Assembly: GCF_018128965.1 (NCBI RefSeq)
Contig: NZ_JAAEDH010000001.1
Location: forward strand, 372,001 to 436,000
Direction: 5' to 3'
DNA from: Plastoroseomonas arctica
GTDB taxonomy: Bacteria; Pseudomonadota; Alphaproteobacteria; Acetobacterales; Acetobacteraceae
DNA length: 64,000 bases
Part shown: positions 38,615-48,000 of the stretch, one piece after another
Position numbering within the stretch: the stretch's first letter is position 1
How the letters are laid out: every line of letters starts with the position of its first letter
Translations under genes and position numbers: made by a program
Notes under the pieces: model-generated
Database searches by the model: none
Seen by the model: only the letters and a program-made list of their open reading frames with translations
Told to the model about the DNA's origin: nothing

Positions 38615-41509
38615 ATGCAAACCCCCATGACCGTCATGCGCCTGGGCGACAGCCGCCTCGCCAACCGCCTCCGCGCCGAAACCGAGGGCGAGGTGCTGTT
38701 CTCCGCCGCCGATCGCGGCCGCTACGCCACCGATGCGAGCATCTACCAGATCGAACCGCTGGGCGTGCTGGTGCCGCGCACCACCGCCGATGTGGAAGCC
38801 GCCATGGCCATCTGCCGCGAGGGGGGCATCGCGGTGCTGCCGCGGGGCGGCGGCACCTCCCAATGCGGCCAAACCGTCAACCAGGCGCTGGTGATCGACT
38901 GCACCAAGTACCTGCGCAACGTGCTGAGCGTGGAAGGCGACACCGCGCGGGTGCAGCCCGGCATCACGCTGGGCGCGCTGAACGAGGCGCTGAAGGCATC
39001 TGGGCAGTTCTTCCCGGTGGATCCCTCCACCTGGCAGCGCTGCACGATCGGCGGCATGGCGGCGAATAATTCCTGCGGCAGCAAATCCATCCGCTACGGG
39101 CTGATGGCCGACAATGTGCGCGCCATTGACGCCATCCTGGCCGATGGATCGCGCTTCGATTTCGCCGATCTGGCGGAAAATTTGGGTGAGACTATCCCGG
39201 CGCCCATCGCCGACCTTGTGAACCGCTTGCGCGCACTGGGCGCGCGGGAGGCCGAGGAAATCACGGCCCGCTTCCCGCACCAGCTTCGTCGCGTCGGCGG
39301 CTATAACCTCGATGCGCTGACACCTGCCGCACGCGCCGCCGGGCGTGGCAACCTCGCGCGGCTGCTGGTCGGGAGCGAGGGGACGCTAGCCTTTTCGGCG
39401 GCGCTCGATCTCAAGCTGTGGCCGATCAAGCCGCGCAAGGTGCTGGGCATCTGCCAGTTCCCGACCTTCCGCGCCGCGATGGAGGCGTCGCGGCACCTGG
39501 TGGCGCTTCACCCCGAGGCGGTCGAGCTGGTGGACCGCACCATGATCGACCTGGGGCGTTCGATCCCGATCTATCGCCGCACCATCGCCGCCATGCTGAT
39601 CGGCGAGCCGGACTCCATCCTCATCGTGGAGTTCCACGGCAGCGAGGACGGCCCGCTGCTGCAATCCCTCGACCGCCTGGATGAGGCGATGGCAGATCTC
39701 GGCCATCCCGGCGCCATCGTGCGCGCGACCGACGCCCCCTTCCAGGCGGCGATCGCCGAGGTGCGCGAGGCCGGGCTGAACATCATGATGTCCATGAAGG
39801 GCGACGGAAAACCCGTCTCCTTCATCGAGGATTGCGCCGTCGGCCTCGACGACCTCGCCGACTATACCGAACGCCTGAACGACGTCTTCGCGAAGCACGG
39901 CACCAAGGGCACCTGGTACGCCCACGCCTCGGTCGGCTGCCTGCACGTCCGCCCCGTGCTGAACATGAAATCCGGCGAGGACGTCACCAAGATGCGCGCC
40001 ATCGCGGAGGAATGCTTCGCGCTCGTCCGCGAATACAAGGGCAGCCACTCCGGCGAGCATGGCGACGGCATCGTCCGCTCCGAATTCAACGAGCCGATGT
40101 TCGGCTCGCGCATCGCCCGCGCCTTTGAGGTCGTGAAGGACGCCTTCGACCCGGCCGCGATGCTCAACCCCGGCCGCATCACCCGCGCACCGAAGATGGA
40201 TAACCGGTCGCTGTTCCGTTACGCGCCGGGCTACGCACCGGCGCCGATCACGCCCGTGCTCGACTGGAGCGAACATCCCGGCGCGCTGCTCGGCGCGGTC
40301 GAGATGTGCAACAACAACGGCACCTGCCGGAAATTCGACGCCGGCACCATGTGCCCCAGCTATCGGGTCACCCGCGACGAGACGCATCTGACCCGCGGCC
40401 GCGCCAATACCCTCCGCCTGGCCCTCACCGGCCAGCTCGAAGGCGGCCTCGCCTCGGACGCCGTGCAGGAGGCGCTGTCGCTCTGCGTCTCGTGCAAGGG
40501 CTGCCGGCGGGAATGCCCCACGGGCGTCGACATGGCGCGGATGAAGATCGAGGCGCTGGCTGCACGCCAGGCGACGCATGGCGTGGCGCTGAAGGACCGC
40601 GTCATCGCGACCTTGGCGCATTGGGCGCCCTTTGCCGCTATGTTTCCGCCGCTCGCTAATGCGCGGGAATGGATCCCCGGCGCTCGCTGGCTGGGCGAAA
40701 GACTGCTCGGCTTCGCGCGAGAGCGCCCCCTTCCCCGCTTCGCCTGGCGCGCCTTCCACGATGCCGAACTGCCCGAGCCCTCCGGCGCGCCGGGCGAGGT
40801 CATCCTGCTGCCCGACCTGTTCAACCGCTATTTCGAGCCGGAAAACCTCCGCGCCGCCATCCGTGTGCTCACCGCCGCCGGCCACCGCGTCACCCTTGCC
40901 CGGCCCGCGCGCGGCGCGCGGCCGCTCGATGACGGTCGTACTCTTCTCGCCGCTGGGCTGGTCACGAAAGCCCGTGCCGAGGCCGCGCGCACGCTGGCAG
41001 CACTGAGCACCTTCCCCGACAAGCCGGTCATCGGCATAGAGCCCTCCGCGCTGCTGACCCTGCGCGACGAATTCCCCGCCATGCTGCCCGGTCCCGCCAC
41101 CGAGGCGCTGGCAGCCCGGGCCCACTTGCTTTCGGAGTTCTTGATCGCGACCAAGGCGCAGCTCCCCTTCAAACGCATCGAGGCCACCGCGCACGTGCAC
41201 GGTCATTGCCACCAGAAGGCGTTCGGCGCCTTCCCCGCCGCCATCGCGCTCCTCTCCGCCATCCCCGGCCTGAAGGTGCTGCCCATCACCTCCTCCTGCT
41301 GCGGCATGGCCGGCGCCTTCGGCTACGAGGCAAAGAATCTCGCGACCTCGAAGGCGATGGCGGAGCTCGCTCTGCTCCCGGCCATCCGCCGCGCCAATGC
41401 AGACCACCTCGTCATCGCCGACGGCACCTCCTGCCGCCACCAGATCGACGACCTTGCGGGGCGCGAGGCGATCCACGCGGTGCGGCTGCTGGACCGGGCA
41501 CTGGCATGA
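38615..41509 (+). CDS. FAD-linked 2-hydroxyacid dehydrogenase with Fe-S domain (YdiJ-like)
   Basis: A 964-residue single-chain flavo-iron-sulfur dehydrogenase. The N-terminal PCMH-type FAD-binding domain includes VLPRGGGTSQCGQ and GGMAANNSCGSKSIRYG. The FAD-oxidase C domain ends at HSGEHGDGIVRSE. Next come a ferredoxin-like Fe-S region (CNNNGTCRKFDAGTMCPS and CVSCKGCRRECPTGVDM) and two CCG domains (HGHCHQKAFGAF and SSCCGMAGAFGYE). This is the GlcD-GlcF-type fusion seen in YdiJ, a D-2-hydroxyglutarate dehydrogenase; D-lactate or glycolate are other possible substrates. The start may be 38615 or one of two ATGs within the next seven codons. Its stop overlaps the DUF924 start by 4 bp. Confidence 0.92.
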   Translation: MQTPMTVMRLGDSRLANRLRAETEGEVLFSAADRGRYATDASIYQIEPLGVLVPRTTADVEAAMAICREGGIAVLPRGGGTSQCGQTVNQALVIDCTKYLRNVLSVEGDTARVQPGITLGALNEALKASGQFFPVDPSTWQRCTIGGMAANNSCGSKSIRYGLMADNVRAIDAILADGSRFDFADLAENLGETIPAPIADLVNRLRALGAREAEEITARFPHQLRRVGGYNLDALTPAARAAGRGNLARLLVGSEGTLAFSAALDLKLWPIKPRKVLGICQFPTFRAAMEASRHLVALHPEAVELVDRTMIDLGRSIPIYRRTIAAMLIGEPDSILIVEFHGSEDGPLLQSLDRLDEAMADLGHPGAIVRATDAPFQAAIAEVREAGLNIMMSMKGDGKPVSFIEDCAVGLDDLADYTERLNDVFAKHGTKGTWYAHASVGCLHVRPVLNMKSGEDVTKMRAIAEECFALVREYKGSHSGEHGDGIVRSEFNEPMFGSRIARAFEVVKDAFDPAAMLNPGRITRAPKMDNRSLFRYAPGYAPAPITPVLDWSEHPGALLGAVEMCNNNGTCRKFDAGTMCPSYRVTRDETHLTRGRANTLRLALTGQLEGGLASDAVQEALSLCVSCKGCRRECPTGVDMARMKIEALAARQATHGVALKDRVIATLAHWAPFAAMFPPLANAREWIPGARWLGERLLGFARERPLPRFAWRAFHDAELPEPSGAPGEVILLPDLFNRYFEPENLRAAIRVLTAAGHRVTLARPARGARPLDDGRTLLAAGLVTKARAEAARTLAALSTFPDKPVIGIEPSALLTLRDEFPAMLPGPATEALAARAHLLSEFLIATKAQLPFKRIEATAHVHGHCHQKAFGAFPAAIALLSAIPGLKVLPITSSCCGMAGAFGYEAKNLATSKAMAELALLPAIRRANADHLVIADGTSCRHQIDDLAGREAIHAVRLLDRALA

Positions 41510-42075
41510 CAGACGACGTCCTCGCCTTCTGGTTCGCCGAGGGTCGCGACACCCCGCGCAAGGCCTGGTTCCTGCGCGATGACGCCTTCGACGCCGCGAT
41601 CCGTTCGCAGTTCGGCGCCCTGATCCTCCCCGCCCGCGAGGGCGCTCTCGATGGTTGGGCCGCGACCCCGAACGGTGCACTCGCGCTGCTGCTCGTGCTG
41701 GACCAATTCCCGCGCAATCTCGAGCGCGGTTCGCCCGGAGCCTTCGCGTCCGACTCGCACGCTCGCACCGTGGCGCGCGACGCGGTGCTCGCAAAGCGCC
41801 TCGACTTGCGGCTCACGCCCACCGAGCGCGTCTTCCTCTACCTGCCCTTCGAACATGCCGAGGCGAACGCCGACCAGGATCTCTCGGTCGCCCTCTTCGA
41901 AGGGCTGCGCGACAGTGTCTTCCACCGCGCGCCGGGCGGCAGCATCGACTATGCGTGGCGCCACCGCGCCGTCATCCGCCGCTTCGGCCGCTTCCCGCAT
42001 CGCAACGCCGTGCTCGGCCGGGAGAACACGCCCGACGAGGCCGCATACCTGGCGGCACCTGGCGCCGGCTTCTGA
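41506..42075 (+). CDS. DUF924 family protein
   Basis: A 189-residue all-helical protein of the DUF924 family (TPR-like), recognised by DDVLAFWFAEG, the WAATPNGALALLLVLDQFPR core, FLYLPFEHAE and the C-terminal FGRFPHRNAVLGRENTPDEAAYL. The molecular function of the family is not established. The ATG at 41506 overlaps the stop of the upstream dehydrogenase (ATGA), so the two are cotranslated, though no functional link is known. Confidence 0.9.
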   Translation: MTDDVLAFWFAEGRDTPRKAWFLRDDAFDAAIRSQFGALILPAREGALDGWAATPNGALALLLVLDQFPRNLERGSPGAFASDSHARTVARDAVLAKRLDLRLTPTERVFLYLPFEHAEANADQDLSVALFEGLRDSVFHRAPGGSIDYAWRHRAVIRRFGRFPHRNAVLGRENTPDEAAYLAAPGAGF

Positions 42076-42200
42076 GGCGCTCGCCGCGGGTTCGTGATGG
42101 CTAGCGCGGGAATGTCACTGCCCTGCAACGGAATTGCGCGTGACATTCCACATATGCAACAATACGGTCCCGGTCGTCATCATCGCGCCGGGAGCCGTCA

Positions 42201-42905
42201 ATGCCCATCACCTACCTCGAATACGCCGCGATCGCCGCGGCCGCGTATTACCCGACGCGCGCCGATACCGGCCGCGGCTTCGCACGCTTCTCTCCGATGC
42301 GGCGTGAGATGTCGGGCTTCCAGGGCGCCATCTACCGGCGCGCCGGCGGCGGCACCAATGCCTGGGTCGTGGGCATCGCCGGCACCCAGCCAACCGATGG
42401 CGGCGGCGCCGATGTCGTAGCCGATGCGGGCTTCGGAGGCGCCGCGGGCGCTGTCTTCGGCATCCCCGGCGCGATCCTGTCGCTGGCCGGCGCCGTGCTG
42501 CTTTCGCGGCAATGCGCCTCGGCCGAGCAGCTCGTGACCGAAGCCCGAGCGGCGATGGCGCGGGGCGACTCGCTCTCCATCACCGGCCACTCGCTGGGCG
42601 GCGGCATCGCGCAGATCGTCGCGGCCCGCACGGGCGTGACGGCCATGGCCTTCAACCCGCCCGCGGTGACCGCGGTGGGAGGGGTGGCCGCCGCCTATGG
42701 CCGCACCAAGCCGAAGATCACCAACCTCAAGGTCAAGAACGATCCGATCAACTACTCCGGCGCGGTCGGCGGCTGGCTCGGCAAGGTGGTGATCCTGAAC
42801 TCGCCCCGCTCCGGCGGCGATGCCCATTCGATCGACCGCACCATTGCCGAGCTGTCGCCGGCCGGCGCCTTCAGCGCGCTCGGCGGCAGCGACCCCTTCG
42901 CCTGA
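42201..42905 (+). CDS. Class-3-lipase-like alpha/beta hydrolase
   Basis: A 234-residue protein with the nucleophile elbow ITGHSLGGGIAQIVAAR (Ser131), a plausible acidic residue in NLKVKNDPINYSG and a catalytic His in GGDAHSIDRTI. This order matches fungal-type class 3 lipases. The N-terminal half contains a Gly/Ala-rich hydrophobic stretch (about 78-102) that may be a lid or membrane-touching helix. There is no signal peptide. The substrate is unknown. The start is ATG 42201, placed by the conserved-looking YLEYAAIAAAAYY lead. Confidence 0.75.
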   Translation: MPITYLEYAAIAAAAYYPTRADTGRGFARFSPMRREMSGFQGAIYRRAGGGTNAWVVGIAGTQPTDGGGADVVADAGFGGAAGAVFGIPGAILSLAGAVLLSRQCASAEQLVTEARAAMARGDSLSITGHSLGGGIAQIVAARTGVTAMAFNPPAVTAVGGVAAAYGRTKPKITNLKVKNDPINYSGAVGGWLGKVVILNSPRSGGDAHSIDRTIAELSPAGAFSALGGSDPFA

Positions 42906-42970
42906 GCCAGGGCCTGCCCGGGCGGCCGCTTCGCAGCTAGAGAGGATCCAACCCGAGGGAAGGATCCTCC

Positions 42971-43576
42971 ATGCAGCTCATCGGCCGCAATCTCAGCCCC
43001 TTCGTCCGCCGCGTGGCGGCGACGCTGAACCTCTACGCGATCCCGTTCGAGCACCTGGCCTTCAGCACGGTGGACGATGCGGCCGATATCGCGCGCTACA
43101 ACCCACTGGTGCGCGTGCCGGCCCTGGTGCTCGATGATGGCGAGACGCTGATCGACTCCGCCGCCATCCTCGATCATGTCGAGACGCTGGCACCGGCCGG
43201 CCAGGCGCTGCTTCCGCCCCCGGGCCCTGCCCGCCGGGCCGCGCTGCGCGCCGAGTCGCTGGCACTGGGCGCCTGCGACAAGGGCGTTGCCGCGTTGATC
43301 GAGCTCAAGCGTCGGGCGCCGGAGCATCGCTCGGAAGCTGTGGCGGCGGGCCAGCTGCGCCAGGTGCAGGGTGGACTCGCTGCACTGGAGGCGATAGCGC
43401 CCGAACCCTACCTGCTTGGGGCGCTGATGACCCAGGCGGACGTCACGACCGCTGTCCTGATGGACTTCCTCGACGTTGTGCATCCCGGGATTACCGCCGA
43501 CTATCCCGCGCTGAGCGCGCTGCGGCATCGTTTGAACAAGATTGAGGCAATCGGCAGCACACGCTGGATCGCTTGA
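42971..43576 (+). CDS. Glutathione S-transferase family protein
   Basis: 201 residues with a thioredoxin-fold N-domain (MQLIGRNLSPFVRRVAATLN, where SPF-R replaces the usual active-site context, and the cis-Pro region VRVPALVLDDGETLIDSAAI) and an all-helical C-domain. The glutathione-binding DSAAI motif is conserved. The class cannot be set. GAGGGAAGG precedes the ATG as the ribosome-binding site. Confidence 0.88.
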   Translation: MQLIGRNLSPFVRRVAATLNLYAIPFEHLAFSTVDDAADIARYNPLVRVPALVLDDGETLIDSAAILDHVETLAPAGQALLPPPGPARRAALRAESLALGACDKGVAALIELKRRAPEHRSEAVAAGQLRQVQGGLAALEAIAPEPYLLGALMTQADVTTAVLMDFLDVVHPGITADYPALSALRHRLNKIEAIGSTRWIA

Positions 43577-43727
43577 GGATTTCTTCAAACTGTCGCGGTG
43601 AGACTCTTGTTGCACCGCGATATGCCGTTGGCCTACTAAGGAGTCTAAGACGGCTGTCCTAGCCTTGCTCAACGGCAGCCGTATCGGGAGATAGCCATCG
43701 CGCACGCGCTCCAACCTGGAGAGCAAG

Positions 43728-44507
43728 ATGCGTATGTGGTCGCCCCGGAGCCCGGCTCCCGAATTCTCCCTCTCCCGCAGGTCGCTGCTCAGTGCGACGC
43801 TGGCTGCCCCGGCACTGCTCCGATCCCGCGCCGCCCTGGCGCATGAACCGGTCGATGTGGAGCTCGTGCTCGCGGTCGACGTATCGCGTTCGGTCGATGC
43901 GGTGGAACAGGCGCTGCAATTCGCCGGCTACGCCGCGGCGTTCCGCGATGCGCGTCTGGCGGAAGGGATTTCCGGCGGGCCGCTGGGGGCGATCGCCGTA
44001 TGCCTGTTCACCTGGTCCGACTGGGACATCCAGAATCTGCTGGTGCCCTGGACGAAGGTCGACGGTCCGGCGACAGCGGCGGACTTTGCCGCCGCGGTGG
44101 ATGCCGCGCCGCGCGAAACCTATCTCTACACCTCCATCTCGGGCGCCATCGACTATGCCGGGCGCCTGTTCGGGCAGCGCTACGAGGGGACGCGCCAGGT
44201 GGTCGACATCTCCGGCGACGGGGTGAACAACTCGGGGCGCCCGCTGGCGGAATCGCGCGCCGCGGCGCTGGATCGCGGCATCATCCTCAACGGGCTCGCG
44301 GTCCTGGACCGTGACCCGTCGCCGGCGGCCGCGCTCGCCGGGCTGCCGCCGCTCGATGACTACTACCGCGACGAGGTGATCGGCGGCCCCGGCGCCTTCC
44401 TGATGGTCGCCGAGGGCTTCGAAGCGTTCGAGACGGCGGTGCGCCGCAAGATCATCCGCGAGATCGCGACCGGTCCGGGCCCGGTGGTGGAGCGCGCCTA
44501 CGCATGA
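43728..44507 (+). CDS. DUF1194 secreted VWA-like protein
   Basis: 259 residues with a twin-arginine-type signal (SRRSLL at 16-21, then a hydrophobic Ala/Leu stretch, cleavage near ALA-HE at 38-39). The DUF1194 domain is von Willebrand factor A-like: the MIDAS motif DVSRS lies at 51-55, with VDISGDGVNNSG as the later metal-binding strand. Probably periplasmic or exported folded. The role is unknown; MIDAS proteins usually bind partners through a divalent metal. A hairpin between this gene and the convergent methyltransferase ends both. Confidence 0.85.
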   Translation: MRMWSPRSPAPEFSLSRRSLLSATLAAPALLRSRAALAHEPVDVELVLAVDVSRSVDAVEQALQFAGYAAAFRDARLAEGISGGPLGAIAVCLFTWSDWDIQNLLVPWTKVDGPATAADFAAAVDAAPRETYLYTSISGAIDYAGRLFGQRYEGTRQVVDISGDGVNNSGRPLAESRAAALDRGIILNGLAVLDRDPSPAAALAGLPPLDDYYRDEVIGGPGAFLMVAEGFEAFETAVRRKIIREIATGPGPVVERAYA

Positions 44508-44515
44508 CGAAGGGC

Positions 44516-44533
44516 CGGGAGCGCCGGCTCCCG
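44516..44533. terminator. Shared hairpin terminator between convergent genes
   Basis: A 7-bp perfect stem (CGGGAGC with GCTCCCG) and GCCG loop lie between the stop codons at 44507 and 44538. Flanking AAGG and CCTT can extend it slightly. Confidence 0.6.
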
Positions 44534-44537
44534 ACCT

Positions 44538-45254
44538 TCAGCGCTTTGCGAGCACGCCGATGAAGTAGCCATTGTGCCAGTCGCTCTCCTTGAAGCCCGG
44601 CACGCCGTTGCTGCCGTCGAGCGTGGTGCGGACCTCGGCGGCGTAGAGAAGGTCGACGTCGCTCTCGGCGATGGCCCGGTGGGTCCCGGCGCGCACCCGT
44701 TCCCAGTTCCAGTCGTCGCAGATGAAGACGAAGCGCTCGGCGAGCGCGGGCAGCGCGCGCACCAGGCCGTCATACTGGTCGGCCTCCTCATGCGGCCCGT
44801 CGAACAGGTAGATGTTGAACGGCTCGACCTGCTCCGCGATGGCGGCGAAGGGGACCGAGCGGAAATCGCCCTCGAAGAAACCCACCGTCGCGGATTCGCC
44901 CCGGTAGCGTCCGACATTGGCCAAGAACTGCTCCTTGGGTCCGCCGAACTCGCTCCAGTTGTCGATCGCCAGCGCGCGCACCGCATTGCCGGCGATGGCG
45001 GCGCACAGCGTGGATCCCTGCCAGCTGCCGACTTCGAGATAGCCGGGCTTCGGCATGCGCCGCACCAGCGTGTTGATGAACCACCGGTAGCGATACCCGG
45101 ACATACCATCGATTGTGTAGAAGCCCTGGCTGCGGTCGATGGACGCGGCCATCGCCTCGGTCAGCACCGATTTTACAAGCCGTACCATGCCTTCGCCGGG
45201 CTCGATCTCGATCGCGGACAGATAGGCCAAGGGTTTGCTCCATTCTGGGGACAC
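44538..45254 (-). CDS. Class I SAM-dependent methyltransferase-like protein
   Basis: About 238 residues with a Rossmann methyltransferase fold of the type seen in polysaccharide clusters. Motif I is GYLEVGSWQGSTLCAAI, then the acidic strand end RALAIDNWSEFGG, FFEGDFR, the catalytic-region NIYLFDGPHEEADQYDG and VFICDDWNWERVR. The substrate is unknown. The start is uncertain: GTG 45254 is proposed because PLAYLSAIEIEPGEG reads as coding; ATG 45188 (MVRLVKSVL) is shorter, and the frame is open to 45395. It is divergent from the next methyltransferase-like gene and adjoins the two GT41 glycosyltransferases, so it may modify the same glycoprotein or glycan (inference). Confidence 0.78.
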   Translation of the reverse strand: MSPEWSKPLAYLSAIEIEPGEGMVRLVKSVLTEAMAASIDRSQGFYTIDGMSGYRYRWFINTLVRRMPKPGYLEVGSWQGSTLCAAIAGNAVRALAIDNWSEFGGPKEQFLANVGRYRGESATVGFFEGDFRSVPFAAIAEQVEPFNIYLFDGPHEEADQYDGLVRALPALAERFVFICDDWNWERVRAGTHRAIAESDVDLLYAAEVRTTLDGSNGVPGFKESDWHNGYFIGVLAKR

Positions 45255-45369
45255 GCCTTGGATACCGCCGCGCGCATTGCCAAGCCGTAAAGGCTGGCGG
45301 CAACCGTGCGTTAATGCCTCCCCGCTACGCTCGGGCCTCTCACGGCGCGCTGTCCCCGCGCCTTCGCCC

Positions 45370-45377
45370 AAGGAGGT
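45370..45377 (+). promoter_or_regulatory. Near-perfect Shine-Dalgarno fixing the start at 45383
   Basis: AAGGAGGT lies 5 bp upstream of the ATG at 45383 and settles the start of the methyltransferase-like gene, although the frame is open for another 270 bp upstream. Confidence 0.85.
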
Positions 45378-45382
45378 CCAAA

Positions 45383-45970
45383 ATGAACGCTCCACATTCC
45401 CATCCGCGCCGCGTGCTGCATGTCGGCTGCGGCGCCGCGGATCCGCGCAAGCTGCCCGCCGAATGGTTCCCAGCGGATCAGTGGCTGGAGGTGCGCCTGG
45501 ACATCGACGCGGGCGTCTTGCCCGACATCATCGCCTCCATCACCGACATGGCGCCGGTCGAGACCGGCTCGATGGATGCGGTGTGGTCGTCGCACAATGT
45601 CGAGCACCTGTACCCGCACGAGGTGCCGCTCGCCCTCGCCGAATTCCGCCGCGTGCTGGCGCCCGACGGCTTCCTGCTGCTCACCCTGCCCGACCTGCAG
45701 CAGGTGGCGGAGCTGGTGGCGCAGGATCGCCTGACCGAGGCCGCCTATGTCTCGCCGATGGGCCCGATCACGCCACTCGACATGTTGTACGGCCATCGCG
45801 GGGCGCTGGCGCAGGGCAATGCCTTCATGGGCCATCGCGGCGGATTCACGGCGCGCAGCCTTCAGCAGGCGCTGGTCGAGGCCGGCTTCCCGCATGCGCG
45901 CGTGATGCGCGACGGGAAGTTCGCGCTCTGGGCGGCCGCGCACATGGCTGCGCCGCAGATCGCCGCCTGA
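45383..45970 (+). CDS. SAM-dependent methyltransferase-domain protein (type 11-like)
   Basis: 195 residues. Motif I is VLHVGCGAADPRKLP, followed by an acidic LDIDAGVLPDIIASI and the motif IV-like region MDAVWSSHNVEHLYPHEVPL. ALAEFRRVLAPDGFLLLTLPD is the usual post-motif strand. The family includes many glycan and small-molecule methyltransferases, often encoded beside glycosyltransferases. A strong Shine-Dalgarno fixes the start. OGT-like gene 1 begins 41 bp after its stop on the same strand, so the two are probably one transcript. Confidence 0.82.
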   Translation: MNAPHSHPRRVLHVGCGAADPRKLPAEWFPADQWLEVRLDIDAGVLPDIIASITDMAPVETGSMDAVWSSHNVEHLYPHEVPLALAEFRRVLAPDGFLLLTLPDLQQVAELVAQDRLTEAAYVSPMGPITPLDMLYGHRGALAQGNAFMGHRGGFTARSLQQALVEAGFPHARVMRDGKFALWAAAHMAAPQIAA

Positions 45971-46011
45971 ATTTTCTGGGCCCGCCGGCCACCCCGCAAG
46001 GATTGTCGCGC

Positions 46012-48000
46012 ATGGACACCACCATCATCGCCGAGCTGTTCGGCACCGCGCAAAGCCACGCCCAGGCGGGCCGCCCGGACGCCGCCGCGGCGCTCTACCG
46101 CGACTGGCTCGCCGCCCATGCGGAGAGCCCGTACCGCCATGCCGTGCTGTTCAACCACGCCGTGGTGCTGTCCAGCCTCGGCGCGGTGCAGGAGGCGGCG
46201 GTCGCGCTGCAGGAGGCGGTGGCCGCGCGGCCGAATTTCCTTCCAGCGCACGTCAACTTGGGCGTGTTGCTTGAACGCCTTGGCGCGGCCGACCAGGCCT
46301 TCGCGCATTGGACGCAGGTGACCACCGCGCTGGCACAAGTGACCGGCGAGTCCGTGGGCCACAAGGCCGCCGCGTTGAAGCTGAGCGCGAGCCTGCTGGA
46401 GGGGCGCAAGATGCTCGCCCAGGCGGAGGCCGCGCTGCGCCAGATGATCGAGCTCGGGCAGCACCCGGCCGATGTGGTGCAGCACTGGATCGCGCTGCGC
46501 CAGCGGCAATGCACCTGGCCCTTGCTCGAACCCGTGGGACCGTTCGACCGAAGCGCGCTTCTCCGCCGGATGGCGCCGCTGAGCCTCGCCAGCTATGCCG
46601 ACGACCCGCTGCTGCAACTCGCGGGGGCCGCGGCCTGTGCGCGCGAGGAGATCGGCCGTCCCGCACCGGGCAGCGTGGCGCGCCACGCGGTGCCGCGCGC
46701 GCGGCCAGGGCGATTGCGCATCGGCTATCTCTCCTCAGACCTGCGCGACCACGCCATCGGCTACCTGACTGCCGACATGTTCCACCGCCATGACCGCGAC
46801 CAGTTCGAGGTGTTCCTCTACTACTGCGGCATCCCCGCCGAGGACGCGACCAAGGCGCGCATCCGCGACGGCGCGGAGCATTGGGTGGACATCACCCCGC
46901 TCGACGATGACGCGGCGCTGGCGCTGATGCTGCGCGACGCCATCGACATCCTGGTCGACATCAACGGTCACACCCGCAGCGCGCGATCCAAGTTGCTGGC
47001 CCGCCGCCCGGCCCCGGTGATCGTCAACTGGCTGGGCTTCGCGGGCACCATGGGCACGCCATACCACCACTACATCATCGCCGACCCGACCATCATCCCC
47101 GAGGGCCACGAGATCTACTACACGGAGCGCGTGCTGCGCCTGCCTTGCTACCAGCCCAACGACCGCGCGCGCGTGGTGGCGCCAACCCCAACCCGCGCCG
47201 AGTGCGGCCTGCCCGAGAACGCCACGGTGTTCTGCAGCTTCAACGGTGCGCAGAAGATCACGCCCTTCCTCTTCGCGCGCTGGATGGACATCCTGCGTGC
47301 GGTGCCCGACAGCTTGCTCTGGCTGCTCAAGGGCGCGGAGGCCGTGGACACGCGCCAGCGCGCGCTGGCCGAAGCCGCCGGCATCGACCCCGCACGGCTG
47401 ATCTTCGTGCCCTTCGCGCCCAATGCGCAGCACATCGCGCGCTATGCGCTGGCCGATCTGTTCCTCGACACCACCCCCTACGGTGCCCACACCACGGCGT
47501 CGGACGCGCTGTGGATGGGCGTGCCGATTCTCACCATGCCGGGGCGCGGCTTCGCCTCGCGCGTCTGCGCGTCGCTGGTGCGCGCGGCCGGCATCCCGGG
47601 CCTCGTCTGCGCCACGCCGGCGGAATACACCGCGCGCGCCATTGCCCTCGGCCACGACCGGCTGCGGCTCGCCACCTACCGCGACCAGTTGCTCGCCGGC
47701 CGGCACAGCTCGCTGCTGTTCGACACGGCACCCTTCACGCGCGAGATGGAGGCGCTGTTCCGCCGCATCTGGGCCGAGGCCTGCGCGGGACGGCTGCCGG
47801 TGCCGGAGATGACCAACCTCGACACCTATCTCGAGATCGGCGCGTCGCTCGACCATGACGGCGTGGAGTTCTCGCAGATCGCCGACTACCAGGGCCTCTA
47901 TCGCGCGGCCCTTGCGGAGCGCCACGATTTCGTGCGGCTGCCTTGGGACAGCCGGGTGTGGCACGCGCCCGACGCCACCGCGCTCGAGGCCGCGGCCTGA
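46012..48000 (+). CDS. SPINDLY/OGT-type (GT41) O-GlcNAc transferase-like protein 1
   Basis: A 662-residue protein with N-terminal TPR-like repeats (about 1-150: NHAVVLSSLGAVQEAAVALQ, VNLGVLLERLGAADQAFAHW) and a C-terminal GT41 catalytic region. The general-base-region His is H247 in GYLSSDLRDHAIGYL. Then come DILVDINGHT, YIIADPTIIP, and the sugar-nucleotide Lys K415 in FNGAQKITP. The uridine-site His is H493 in YGAHTTASDAL, and GVPILTMPGRGFASR follows. Family members transfer GlcNAc or a related sugar to Ser/Thr of cytoplasmic proteins. AAGGA precedes the ATG. Its stop overlaps the start of OGT-like 2 (TGATG). The Thr/Ser-rich repeat protein encoded downstream is the obvious candidate substrate (inference). 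Confidence 0.88.
   Translation: MDTTIIAELFGTAQSHAQAGRPDAAAALYRDWLAAHAESPYRHAVLFNHAVVLSSLGAVQEAAVALQEAVAARPNFLPAHVNLGVLLERLGAADQAFAHWTQVTTALAQVTGESVGHKAAALKLSASLLEGRKMLAQAEAALRQMIELGQHPADVVQHWIALRQRQCTWPLLEPVGPFDRSALLRRMAPLSLASYADDPLLQLAGAAACAREEIGRPAPGSVARHAVPRARPGRLRIGYLSSDLRDHAIGYLTADMFHRHDRDQFEVFLYYCGIPAEDATKARIRDGAEHWVDITPLDDDAALALMLRDAIDILVDINGHTRSARSKLLARRPAPVIVNWLGFAGTMGTPYHHYIIADPTIIPEGHEIYYTERVLRLPCYQPNDRARVVAPTPTRAECGLPENATVFCSFNGAQKITPFLFARWMDILRAVPDSLLWLLKGAEAVDTRQRALAEAAGIDPARLIFVPFAPNAQHIARYALADLFLDTTPYGAHTTASDALWMGVPILTMPGRGFASRVCASLVRAAGIPGLVCATPAEYTARAIALGHDRLRLATYRDQLLAGRHSSLLFDTAPFTREMEALFRRIWAEACAGRLPVPEMTNLDTYLEIGASLDHDGVEFSQIADYQGLYRAALAERHDFVRLPWDSRVWHAPDATALEAAA

Noticed and set aside
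45113-45382. N-terminal extension of the 45383 methyltransferase-like protein
   Set aside because: An AAGGAGGT Shine-Dalgarno directly before ATG 45383 and an Arg/Pro/Ser-rich noncoding-type translation upstream.
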